Source: Cryptomeria japonica (taxonomy: Eukaryota > Streptophyta > Pinopsida > Cupressales > Cupressaceae). From it: a DNA stretch of 64,000 nucleotides. Each line of letters opens with the position of its first letter. Positions within the stretch are counted from its first letter, which is position 1. A program made the translations under genes and the position numbers. Shown here piece by piece: positions 12,797 to 23,596 of this stretch. Under the pieces are notes generated by a model. The model saw only the letters and a program-made list of their open reading frames with translations, ran no database searches and had not been told where the DNA came from. The stretch covers positions 201,772,341 through 201,836,340 of the forward strand of contig NC_081408.1 in assembly GCF_030272615.1 (NCBI RefSeq), read 5' to 3'.

Positions 12797-13540
12797 GTTA
12801 TTGTAGATTAGTTGGCTGATGCACCCCTCATAGGCGATCATCCTCTCATTTCCAATTTTCCAGATGAAGAGATATTCATGATCACAACAGCACAACCATG
12901 GAAACTATACTTTGATGGTTCATACACTAGGCATGGCTCAGGAGCAGGCATTCTGTTTATCACACCTCAAGGTGACAACATCCTGAAGTCTTACAGGGTC
13001 ACATTTCCATGCACAAACAACATAGCAGAGTATGAGGCCTTGATCATAGGACTCTGGCTAGCCATACAATGGAAATTACAAGAACTACAAGTATATGGCG
13101 ACTCCCAACTGGTCATTCGATAAGAAACAGATGAATATCAGGCCAAGGATGATAAACTCATGCCATATAAGCAAATGGTGGACAAACTAAAAGCATCATT
13201 TACTACAATTACCTTTGAGTAGATACCAAGAGATCAGAATCGAGCTGTTGATGCTATGGCTACCATCGCATCTCTCCTAGATCTTCCACAAAATTCAACG
13301 CGCTATGAGTTCTTGGTAGAACAGCTTTGGATTCCCACTTATGATATCCCCGAATCCAAGATGATATGTTACCTTGTTGGTTCTGAATCCCCATGGTATG
13401 GTGAATTCTACACCTATCTTCGTAATCACACCCTTCCTCCCAACCAATCGAATAACCAACATAAAACCTTCATTTGCCAAACTGCTTGATATACCATTAT
13501 TGTCGAAACCCTATACTGATGCAGTTTTGATGGTACTCTC
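12797..13540 (+). pseudogene. Element A second (archaeal-type) RNase H, broken
   Basis: A second RNase H fold follows the first: LYFDGSYTRHGSGAGIL near 12905 (first Asp), NNIAEYEALIIGL near 13015 (Glu), YGDSQLVIR near 13095 (Asp) and PRDQNRAVDAMA near 13230 (last Asp). This extra domain is a hallmark of the plant Tat lineage. Stops at 13121 and 13220 break it; the latter sits where the family usually has Trp (EWIPRD-like). Confidence 0.8.
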
Positions 13541-14650
13541 CTTTGATGTCTAGAACAAGATGAGATAACAAAGGCCTTTGAAGAGGTACATGAAGGAATT
13601 TGTGGGACTCACTCAAGTGGTTCATCACTAGCCAAGAAACTCCTGCGCAATGGATACTATTGGCCATCTATGGAAAAAGATTCCTACTACTTTGTCAGAA
13701 AATGCAAGAAATGTCAAGTTCATGGTGACCTGATACATGCACCAGCATAGGAACTACAACCAATCATGATACCATGGCCTTTTTGTCAATGGGGCCTTGA
13801 CCTTGTGGGTAAAATCCATCCATCTTCATCCAATGGCCACAAATTCATTATTACTGCCACCGAATATTTCACAAAGTGGATCGAAGATGTTCTACTTACC
13901 CAAGTCACTCACAAGTAGATCACCTCATTCATCCTCAATTACATCATCTACCGGTATGGTGTACCCATGTCCATCATCATAGATAACAGTCTTCCTTTCA
14001 AAAATCAGGATGTCCGTGAACTTTGTGAGAAATTTTATATCCAACACCGCTTTTCCACTAACTATTACCCACAAGGCAATGATCAGGCCAAAGCATCAAA
14101 TAAGAACATATTAAGAATCCTCAAGAAGACAATCAATGATGTTGGCCGTGATTGGCATGTTCAACTGAATCCAGCACTATGGGCATATCGAACTAGCATT
14201 CGAACCCCTACAGGTGCAACTCCTTATTCATTGGTCTATGGTACAGAAGCTATCTTGCCTATTGAGGTCGAGATACCATCACTACGGGTTTCCTTGCATA
14301 ATCTCATTGATGACAAAGCCTATAGAGTATCCCATCTTCAGGACTTAGAGTTGCTTGATGAGAAGCGACAAGCTGCATACAACCGTCTCAAAGCCTATCA
14401 ACAACGCATGAGCAGAAGTTATAATCATCGAGTTAGACCTCGTACATTTGAGGTAGGTGATCTTGTTCTCCAAGAGAATCCTTGCAACCAACCAAACAGA
14501 GAACATCAAGGCAAGTTTGAATCAAACTGGTTGGGCCCATATGTTGTCACTGCTATATTTGGGTCTAGGGCATATCAGTTGGCTACATCAGAAGGAGAAC
14601 CGCTCGCAGATCTAATCAATAGTATGCACCTCAAACGGTTTTATACCTAA
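13541..14650 (+). pseudogene. Element A integrase, broken
   Basis: The HHCC zinc-binding region is visible at about 13590-13740 (HEGICGTHSSGSS, then CKKCQ). The catalytic core has WGLDLVGK near 13790 (first Asp) and IIDNSLPF near 13975 (second Asp). The third catalytic residue, normally Glu in a GQAEASNK-like context, is Lys here (codon AAA at 14090-14092), a single G-to-A change. The C-terminal part (14100-14650) is open and ends with the GPY-like segment NWLGPYVV and a natural stop at 14648. Stops at 13748 and 13916 interrupt the N-terminal part. Confidence 0.9.
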
Positions 14651-17247
14651 ACTGTACATCAGGCTCCCCTGCATACAGGCGAAAATACAAAAAACATCTA
14701 GATAAATGTCCTGAAGAAAATACAAAAAGGTCAAAAGAATAAAGAAAAATCATGCATCCAAACGGTGAACAAACCACTCCAGTGGCACCTTGGGTAAGTA
14801 CGATGGTGAAAACCTGGCAAATAGGCACCACTCGTAAAGACTATGGCTCCAGTATCTTTCAGGCTCATTGCGATCACATTCATGCATACACACATCCATC
14901 CATCTAAACCATGGCTTGTTATTTGATCTGTAATCAAAGAAAGTACTTCATGCGTCTTGCATCCTACTTTTTCATAGTCATGTCTAAACTTGGGGGCAAT
15001 GCCCCTAAATCTAGATGATGGAAGTGGATTCTACATTATAGGTGATTCAATGGGTAAAACATTCAAAAATGTCTCACAAAATCCAAAAACATTCAAAAAC
15101 GTCTCACAAAATCCAAAAACATTCAAAAATGTCTCACAAAATCCAAAAACAATGGAAAACATCGGAAATCACACAAAAACATGGCAACACCTTGTACATA
15201 CTCATCCGAACAGATGCAAAACAAACATTGACAAATACTCACATGATGATCACTTATCAAAAATTGACCAACACAATCAACATCAACAATCAAACTGTCT
15301 TCAACAAGGATGCATACTTCCTTACCAAAACAAAGACAAAAATGACATTTTCTTTGACAAAAAAATTATGTTAAGCTATCAAATACTTGGTTGATTTATG
15401 AGTAATTCATTCATTTATCTGTATCAAGATCTTTTAGCATTATTTTGTATCATCTGCGCATTATTTCAATGAAGTTTTGGGGCACGTACTAATGGTGTCT
15501 AGGTGGGAAGTTCACCAAGCTACGTGATCTTATGAAAAATGCAGTCATAGATCATTACGGCTTGCTGACTACAACATATACCTCAACCATATGAGCATGA
15601 ACCATTACCAAGGATCCATATTCTTTATTCTTTATGTATATACTGTTTGTTTGCACGAACAATGCTCCTTCTTTGGTTCCTCCTCATCGAATTTGGATAA
15701 AGGTTTTTATCTCTTATTACGGTATGCACCTGTCTCAGGATATGATCAGCCTAAGATCAAGGAGGACGATCCAAGTCATGCATGAATGGAGATGATCCTT
15801 GTCTGTTCCGCAAGCAATACTCTTGTCGACTTGACCCTTATATCAAGTCGTTTGTATTAACTTGCTATATAAAATCCATGTAAGAAATACTCAGGTCATC
15901 TTGAATCATTATGTCAAGATGCTTGTATTCTCTACCAACATTTTTAAGCTCAATGATGAAAATAGAGCACTATGGATCGTCATTTCATCTCATATGTTTA
16001 TATATTGCATTTCGTTGCATATCACCCATCCATTCACTCATTCATATGTAGGATTTATATGCAAATGTGACCATTAAGCTGGTCTTGGATACAATCACGA
16101 CCGAGTACTCTGATACATCATCAATGCATCATGCAAAGTCTCAAAAACCTTGCATTCCTCATAATCATATCATCATCACATTTAGTTGCATTTTGCATTA
16201 AGTACATTCATGTCATTTTTAAATTAACATTGCATATAGTTCATTTGGTTTATTAACATTAGTTTTCATTCATCATTTGCATCATTGCATAAATCATAAA
16301 TAATTAGATTCATTCATGGGATCAAATTACCCTTGATTATATTACACCATTTAATATGCATTCATTTAGTGTCAATTATCCATCATCATTTCATTATCCT
16401 TTATCATTTATCATTGCATACATTCATTTATCTATTCATTAGTGAAAAGGTGCATTCATTCATCCATTATTAAGTCTCTTATTATGTTCATATTAGGATT
16501 CATTCACATTGCATTCATTATCCTTTTTTAAATTGCATTAAGGTGTAGTTATTAAACCATAAATTGTAGTACCATCACATTATCATTTTTACTTAAAGCA
16601 TATTTTGGGCATTTAGAAGCATAAAAACCATTTGTTTCCAAACACATTGGTTCAAGTTATTTATATATATATATATCCATTTTACATATGCATTCATTTA
16701 GACATTATCATATAAACATTTGTACTTTACATTTTGTTTATCCATATTACATTCATCTAAAAACATCTAGATACATATCCATACATAACATCATTCATTC
16801 AAACATTGCATTAACATCATCGCATAAATTATCTCATCATTTTATCAACATAGGAAACACCAAAATCCTATTCCTAAATCATCATAAACATACATCATCA
16901 TCATGGAATTACATACATAAAGCATTACATCAAAATAAAACAAATCATACATATATAAACCTGCATTCATATGTCAGTATCCAACATCATAAATCATCAT
17001 AAAAACATGCATATAAGAAACATCTCATCAAATGCATACATGTACACATATCCATCTAAGAAATAACTCATCATCCTGCATAAACATCCATACAAATCAA
17101 ATGCATATCATCAAAATATGGGATCTCCTCATATATCATCTCATATATCAGAGTACAATGAAGTCTACAAAATCGACTGCCAAGAGCCATCCAAGATACA
17201 GTCCAAAAAGATACAATGATCCAATACATATATGCAAAAATGCTCTC
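14651..17247 (+). other. 3' spacer of element A
   Basis: This is noncoding spacer after integrase. It holds an internal purine word ACTTGGGGGCAATG near 14988-15001, then three perfect or near-perfect 30-bp tandem units (15061-15150), and from about 16100 to 17200 low-complexity DNA rich in CATT, CATC and ATTCATT. The small frames inside have no recognisable motif. Confidence 0.7.
15061..15150 (+). repeat. Three tandem 30-bp A-rich units
   Basis: The unit starts ATTCAAAAATGTCTCACAAA and is repeated three times with one substitution (ATTCAAAAAC in unit 2). It lies shortly after GGGGGCAA. Element B has a comparable A-rich repeat tract after GGGGGCAAA on its own sense strand. Confidence 0.9.
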
Positions 17248-19245
17248 TCAGATGCCACTCTGGTTAGATGCTATACCACCATCGCCACCTGCTTCCCCAC
17301 TAGTCCCTGCACCATCTGATCTATCTCTCCATGGAGGCCCCATCAAATCCCCACTCACTCCTGCATCCCCTGGTCTCTCCCTCCGTAGAAGACCCATCAC
17401 ACCCCCACTGCTCTGCACCCTCTGTGATCGCTCTGATCTGGCTTGCCACATCTTTGAATAGCTAAGTGCTCGCTATCTAGCTGGCACCACCTACTCATAT
17501 AACCCCCACTAGTAGTCTATCTCAGCCTGTGCTTGCCGCATCTCCCTCATCACCTCCCCCGTAGGCCCCTGTGCTCGTACTCCAACTCAGACTCTCTCTT
17601 GTAGCTCTGCTAATCTCTCCACCACACTATCCCTCTCCTACAGCACTACAGCCAGCCCTGACTCCCATGCAAATAGCTGCACATCTCTAGCTGCCACCTC
17701 CGCCTCCAAATCCTCTACCCGGGTCTGCAAATGTGCTATCATATGATCCCTAAGATCTCCAGTGGCTCCCTCCCTAGTATGTATAGCAGCCTCACCTGTA
17801 CCACCCTCTCTAGTAGCTCTCTCCCCTCTGTCCATCAGGATCTCCCTCTCCATACCTCTACCACCTAGTCTAACTCCTGCCTGTATTAGTGGTCCCTGTG
17901 ATATTCGTAGTGGTAGTCCACCTCTCCCTCTCTGCTGAATCCGAATCCCCAACCCACCACCTCCACCACCACCTCCTCCACCACCTCCTCCTCCGTCTCC
18001 ACCATCTCCTCTACCTCCTCCACCTGCCCTCAGTCCTTGACCTCCTACCCTCCTCCGTCTCCATCCCCTCTCATCCTCAAAATCGGGCACCGACTCTACT
18101 AGAACGGATATCCATAGAATCAGAGGCACCGCCCGGTACTATGTGTACAAATCTGATACCCCTGCATCCATGACCCTCAGTCTTATGTACCAAGGTCTCG
18201 CTTGCAGCATTTGAAACTTTGCCAGTGCCTGGTCATACGATAGCACTAGCCCCCATGCATATCTCTCTCGAATCACCCGACCATGCTCCCCTGATCCACT
18301 AGGTAGTCCCTGCTGCCATCCAAACTGCCTTATCACTCTCCCCGGCACCTGTCTCTCTACATGGTATGAGGTCCTCCCAATGAGGAATTGGGTCATGAAT
18401 ACATAGGGCAGTGCCTCTGCATCATCATCCCAGGGCTCGCACTCCAGGTATAGCCACAATATGACTGCATCCAGATCATCTAATGCCCATCGCCACCACT
18501 CTAACTTCCCCAGGTGGGGCTAACTCATCATACCGCTATACATAAACATATATGGCTGATCCACTGCGTGGAACCTAAGACTCACTGGTCAAGTCACTGG
18601 TAGGTGCTCCCAAGCCCAAATATGAAGCACCATCACTCCCACTGCTAAGGAACCCCTCCCCCAGTAAACCACCTCATGAAGCTCCTGATACAGTTCCGCC
18701 AGCATGCATGGCCCCCAAGCAAGTCAGGTCCCCTCGGTAATCATCATCTCGATCACCTACCCCCACCCCATGGCCAAACCATGTGATCGCTTGTCTGGAC
18801 ATAGAAGTCCTCCCATAATGCCTGATAGAACTACTAGTAGAGGCTCGTATAACACAACTATCTCCTCCCATGCAATAGAGCCATCATTAATAAACACATC
18901 CTCATCGAAGAACCTCTGTATTGCAAGGGTCCCCCAGAATATGCCATATGTCACCAGCTCCCCCTTAATCGGAATGCATAGGATGCGCCACACATCCTCC
19001 AGTGTCACTATCATCTCTCCCTGTGCCAGATGAAAGGTGCACGTCTCACTGTGCCACCACTCTGCTAATGCCGTAATCAATCCATGATTCATCTGAATCA
19101 TAGGCATGTGCATCACCTCATATAATCCAGTCGTGGCAATATAATCAATCTCTGCCTCTGTCAATCAATCCCACAACCCCTATGTCACCGGATGTCTCTC
19201 ACATAACTGCAACACGCCTAGATCCTCCTGCACATGGGCATCCAT
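17248..19245 (-). pseudogene. Antisense plant mobile domain (PMD) ORF of element A
   Basis: This 666-codon reading frame runs against gag-pol, all in one frame from the ATG at 19243-19245 (MDAHVQEDLG) to 17248, interrupted only by stop codons. The N-terminal two thirds match the plant mobile domain: LITALAEWWHSETCTFH and TLEDVWRILCIPIKGE near 19090-18960, WAWEHLPVT near 18605, and the IGRTSYHVERQ and VIRQFGWQQG region near 18380-18310. A Gly-rich tract (about 18000-17940), a coiled-coil-like stretch (RVEDLEAEVAARD, about 17710) and a basic Ser/Arg tail follow. PMD is known from the Arabidopsis MAIN/MAIL1 proteins and from plant transposable elements, including antisense ORFs in Tat-type elements. 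Its role in transposition is unknown. Confidence 0.85.
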
Positions 19246-19504
19246 CAATCATCATCAGTTGTTTTGTTTCAAACTTTCTTAAGTTTAAACCTAGACTATC
19301 AACAAATACTTTGATCAAGTATCTTCGGGTCTCAACAGGTAAGCAATCATGGCAACCTAGACTTCAAACAGGCATTTATCCTAGAAATGACCTAAGTCTC
19401 ATCAGGCTGTTATGGTTCAAAACAACTCCCACTTCACATTGCCATCCATCCATCATTGGCATTGAGAGATTTTATTCCTACAAACTAGGGCATCTATTTA
19501 TCCT

Positions 19505-19825
19505 AAAAACAAAAGTGCTATTTTACCAGCAAAAGCGTTAGTTTATCAACAATAGCGCTAAACCCCTAACAAGAGTGCTCAATCAACTATCCAATAGTGC
19601 TCAAACTCCAAACACACTAGAACAAACTTACAATAGCGCTAATTTAGAATAATAGTGCTCAATTAAGCACTCAATAGCGCTTATTAATCAATAGCACCTA
19701 AACATGCATGCAATAGCGCTAAAACATTTCAGCAGTGCTCAAACAATAGGACAATAGCACCATTGCGGCACAGTAGCGCTAGTTAATTAGGCAATAGCGC
19801 CAAAACATAGTTTCAACGCTATTGT
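19505..19825 (-). repeat. Antisense-leader array of the same GCGC motif
   Basis: About fifteen copies of CAATAGCGCTA and variants (CAATAGTGCTC, CAATAGCACCT, CAGTAGCGCTA) occur at about 20-base spacing. Read on the minus strand they are TAGCGCTATTG, the word in the sense leader at 4704-4940. The array lies 260-580 bp upstream of the antisense PMD ORF, so it would be in that ORF's leader. Only the last copy (near 19815) is reversed. Confidence 0.9.
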
Positions 19826-20372
19826 TCCGACTCAACTTGGACTCAACAAAAAGCATATCAAAAATGCATAAAAATTCAAATTTCAAATTTGCATACCGCT
19901 GGTCCGTAGTCGTCTGGCCGCTGGAACAGACGAACTCACTCAATTCGGTGCTCTGTAATAGGTACTGGCATCCTGACTGTGGCTCGCTCCTCCAAAATGT
20001 CACTATTAGAGCTCTAGTTTCACATTGGTTGCGTTCACAAATGATCTTGTTTTCACCCCTTTCACCCCATTTAAACCCTTCGTCGTCACCATAACTTCCC
20101 CCTCGCTCACCGCCGTGGTCCCCATAAACTTCCCGAGCCTCCCATTTCTCCATTTTACCCTCGATTTCTTCTATTTTTCACCCATTTTGCTAACTTCTTC
20201 TCTGTTAACACTTTGCCAATTTTCATTCTTTTTTGAGAGATCGCCCGATTTTTTGAAATTTTTTGGCCCATCTTTTGAGGGGGCATACCACCCATTAAAT
20301 TAATATTTTATGGGGCATTTCTTCACACCAGTTTTTCTTTATTTGAAACGACACGATAAAACCGCACCGTCT
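19826..20372. other. Spacer before the polypurine tract of element A
   Basis: About 550 bp with no supported gene. It would contain the promoter or start of the antisense transcript if the PMD ORF is transcribed from near the 3' LTR, but I see no convincing TATA box. Confidence 0.5.
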
Positions 20373-20386
20373 CAAAGAGGGGCAAA
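20373..20386 (+). other. Polypurine tract of element A
   Basis: CAAAGAGGGGCAAA directly abuts the TGTAG start of the 3' LTR and would prime plus-strand DNA synthesis. The same tract, with one more A, abuts the 3' LTR of element B on the minus strand (49438-49452). Confidence 0.9.
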
Positions 20387-21774
20387 TGTAGTCACACAAA
20401 TCTGACCAGCTTAATTGAATAAATATTTGCTATTTATTTGATTAAAAATCCACTAGCCAGGAGTTAATTAATTAATATTTAATTAATTCATCCTCAAAAT
20501 ATTCTCCTATTAATTAAGTAAATTATTCAATTTATTTTAATTAATTCATTAAACCAAGTTCACAAATCAATTAAATAAATAAAATCTATTTATTTAATTA
20601 AATCCCCCTATTCCTCTTTTAAATAAATTAAATTAAACATTTATTTAAATCATTATCCCCCTCCCACTTGCATTTTCCTACAAATGCAACTTGCACACAT
20701 TTATTGAAATAAATGAATTTTTATTTTAATAAAATCTTATTTTCCCTCACCCACCAAATCCACTTGCAAATCTAATCCCGTTCTAGATTCTTCTAAACCC
20801 CTTCCTAATTAACCTAATCCATCCCCTAATTATTGTCACATTCCTAAGAAAAATAGAGTCACTTCTCAAAGACTTCAAAAGTCTTTGAAAAGCATTTAAT
20901 GCTTTGTGTGTTCAACAATTTAACCTCCAAAGTCTTCCCAAACCACTAATGGCTCTTACATGACCATTAATGGCTCTTACATAACCATTTATGGTTATTT
21001 CAAACTTGTCTCCCCAAACATTTATTGCTTTGACCATGTTTATCCCTCTTGCCTTTTGCACAAGAGTTTATCCATTGGATAAAAGCTTTATTCTTTGAAT
21101 AAAGAGTTTATTCATTCAACTAACCTTGACCTTAACTCCCAAGGTCATGTCAAGCATTTAATGCTTATTTCCTCTCCTCTCAACCTATCTCACATTGACA
21201 CTTGTCACCTTGGGATTGGGTTGAAAGCCCTCACATGGATTGAAAATCATTCAATCCTGACCCTTGTTGAGATTGCTCAATCTCAACCATCCATTGCTCC
21301 ATTTTTCCTATAAATAGAGCCCATTTCTTCATAATCCAAATCCTGAAAACTTGTATGCATTTAACCTATAGGCATTTTAGAGAGCATTTAGCATAGCAAA
21401 CTAATATCTTGTTATTTTGGTTAAAATCAATCATTTTTAATAGCATCTAGTATTTTAGCTTTTTATTTTACATTTGGAGCAAAATACTCAAATCTTAATC
21501 CTCCATAAGCATCCATAGTGCAAAAAGCTGCTGAGAGCTACACTATTTTGGAACTTGGAGAGGAGAGGAACAAAGGAGAAGGAGCCAAGAGCATGTTAGG
21601 AGGCATTTGGAGGTGCCTCATCATATTTGCTTATTTAGTTAAATATTCTTTCATGTTCTTAGTGTCTCTTTTGATATGCTTGTTTAGATTAGCTTTTGGT
21701 TAACTAACACTAACGATTTCTTGTGTCTTGTGTTGTTTGTCATTTGCTAACCTTTTCCATTTTGCAGAGTATCA
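20387..21774 (+). repeat. 3' LTR of element A
   Basis: The 1388-bp copy starts TGTAGTCACACAAATCTG and ends GTATCA, followed by the target duplication CATTT (21775-21779). It keeps a 28-bp segment missing from the 5' LTR. Its TATAAATAG box is at 21309-21317. Confidence 0.95.
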
Positions 21775-22163
21775 CATTTAATCCAATGAACCATCTGGAT
21801 TTGCTCTACTCTTTATCATGTCTAGTATGGCCTCGTGGTCAGACTCACGAACCTTCAATAGGTTCTTGTTTAGTGATCTACCCCCATATTTGATCAAATG
21901 AACATTTGAAGCTACAACAAGGTTAGAATAATGAAGAATCTTCCTATGTGTCTCGAAGTCCTCGAACAACCACAAGTTAGACTTCTTCATTGGGTACCTT
22001 CTAAGGCATGTACTAGTAACAACTACTGATCATGTGGGGTACTTAATAATTTCTCCATCTACCACAAGGTGATCCAATTTCTTTTTTGCGTCCGCACAAT
22101 GACACAGGTAATAATATGTTCTTTCTTCATTGTCTTTAGCTGCAATTACTGCATAAACATGCC

Positions 22164-22245
22164 CTGCAATGATAAAGTGAAAAGAATTTAGCAAACAACT
22201 AAGGTAAAATATTAAAGTACAAAAATTTGCATGTGGATAATTTAC
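22164..22245 (-). other. Predicted intron in the transposase-like pseudogene
   Basis: On the minus strand the segment begins GTAAAT after CAACCAG and ends CATTGCAG before GGCATG. Its length, 82 bp, joins the upstream and downstream reading frames without a shift and gives a smooth protein (VQPG then HVYAVIAAKD). Confidence 0.7.
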
Positions 22246-23514
22246 CTGGTTGGACTAAATTTGACACATGGTCAAAGTCAATTGATGCTTCCATCTGTGT
22301 GAGTTGTAGTGCACTCAAAGGTCGGTATGTCTCAAGTGGGATTAGAGGTCTCATACACCATTCGTCCAACCACTCCTTTGACTCACAGTCATTATAGGCA
22401 CCATCTCTACATGAAGAACAATAACATGTCATTCGTCATGTATGGATAGTCCATGAACCCACATTAGAGCTTTTGAAAGAGTGTAGCTCACTCGATCCTT
22501 TCAATGTACAACAATCTTCTAATTTTGCAATGTTAGTATCATCTACCAACCAAAAAAACTTGCGAACTAAATACTTACCTTGATTACTTGGACCAATTGT
22601 ACCATTGCACCATTGAACAATTGATTTTGCATCTTTCAAGTTTGCATTCCCTTAGTACTTCAACTCTTCTCATGCTAAAGCTCTTTTAATACATGCTCCT
22701 GCACCATCATGGTCCCCTTTTCCATGCCCAGCCTTAGAGAAATTCCACATATGTTGAATAGCAGTCAATTATGCATCCTACTCAACCAATAAAACATCTG
22801 AGAGTTCTTAAATTGTGATGCACAATTATTTGACCATATGATATGTTGACGGAATGATATGCCTCGGCTAGCCAAATCATCGTAGAATATGTGAAAACAA
22901 CCTTGCACAAACTCTGTAGAGTGTGAGCAATCATCACTGATGTAAAAATGATACTCCCTCAATATCTTCCTATCCTCTTCCATACTATCATGTGCATGAA
23001 TGAATGCTATATGCACAAATATGGCAACTTGTGTGGAGTTATAATATTGTGATTGCACCTCGTTCTGCGGTTGTAGTGTGTAGTTCTCTGCAAAGTCAAC
23101 AATTGAAATGATTGTATGAAGTGAAAATGTGTCCTTGCATAGCTTAAATTGTGAGTCCAACCAATGAGCTTGATGGTTATGCCTTGCATACTCATACACT
23201 ATATTCTCATGAAAGATGCCCATAAACTGATACACTGGAATCTTCTCACTAACCAATTCACACCTTTTTGCTTCTTTTCCATCTTTTAGCATGTAGGCCA
23301 CTGTCTTATATTTTTAAAATTCTACTAATTTATTACCAATTTCTTGTCCAATATCCATATGTTTACAAATTTGTAAATATCGCAATCCACAACAATCAAC
23401 ACATGTGCCATCCAAGCAACACTTATTGTAATATACTTGACCATCTATTCTTTCACATAAGATGCTAGATATGAATTCCCTTGAAGATGTCGGTGGACCA
23501 TTTATGTTGCATTC

Positions 23515-23596
23515 CTGCAAAACATTGTTAGATGCAAATCTATACATATGCATTGATAAACATCATAATGGTTAGAAAATTCAATATGTACTCTAC
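23515..23596 (-). other. Predicted intron in the transposase-like pseudogene
   Basis: On the minus strand the segment begins GTAGAG and ends TTTTGCAG before GAATGC. Its length, 82 bp, reconnects the frame ending AQLVV with the frame starting ECNINGPP. Confidence 0.65.

Larger units (their letters stand above)
3257..21774 (+). mobile_element. Element A: Tat-like Ty3/gypsy LTR retrotransposon, 18.5 kb
   Basis: The element is bounded by two direct LTRs (3257-4614 and 20387-21774) that start TGTAG and end ATCA, and is flanked by a perfect 5-bp duplication CATTT (3252-3256 and 21775-21779). Inside, in order, are a PBS (4617-4637), a long leader with a GCGC motif array, gag, protease, a G-patch-like linker, reverse transcriptase with RNase H, a second RNase H, integrase, a long 3' spacer, an antisense PMD ORF, a second GCGC array and a polypurine tract (20373-20386). 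The protease-RT-RNase H-integrase order is Ty3/gypsy. Dual RNase H, large size and an extra antisense ORF are known traits of the plant Tat group. About 35 differences between LTRs counted by eye suggest an insertion of moderate age. All coding regions carry stops. Confidence 0.95.

Noticed and set aside
15061-15150. CRISPR-like array of short repeats.
   Set aside because: The three 30-bp units are head to tail with no unique spacers, in a plant retrotransposon.
18674-18871. Separate minus-strand 65-codon ORF inside the PMD region.
   Set aside because: It is in a different frame from the PMD protein, which reads through this stretch with recognisable PMD sequence apart from stops.
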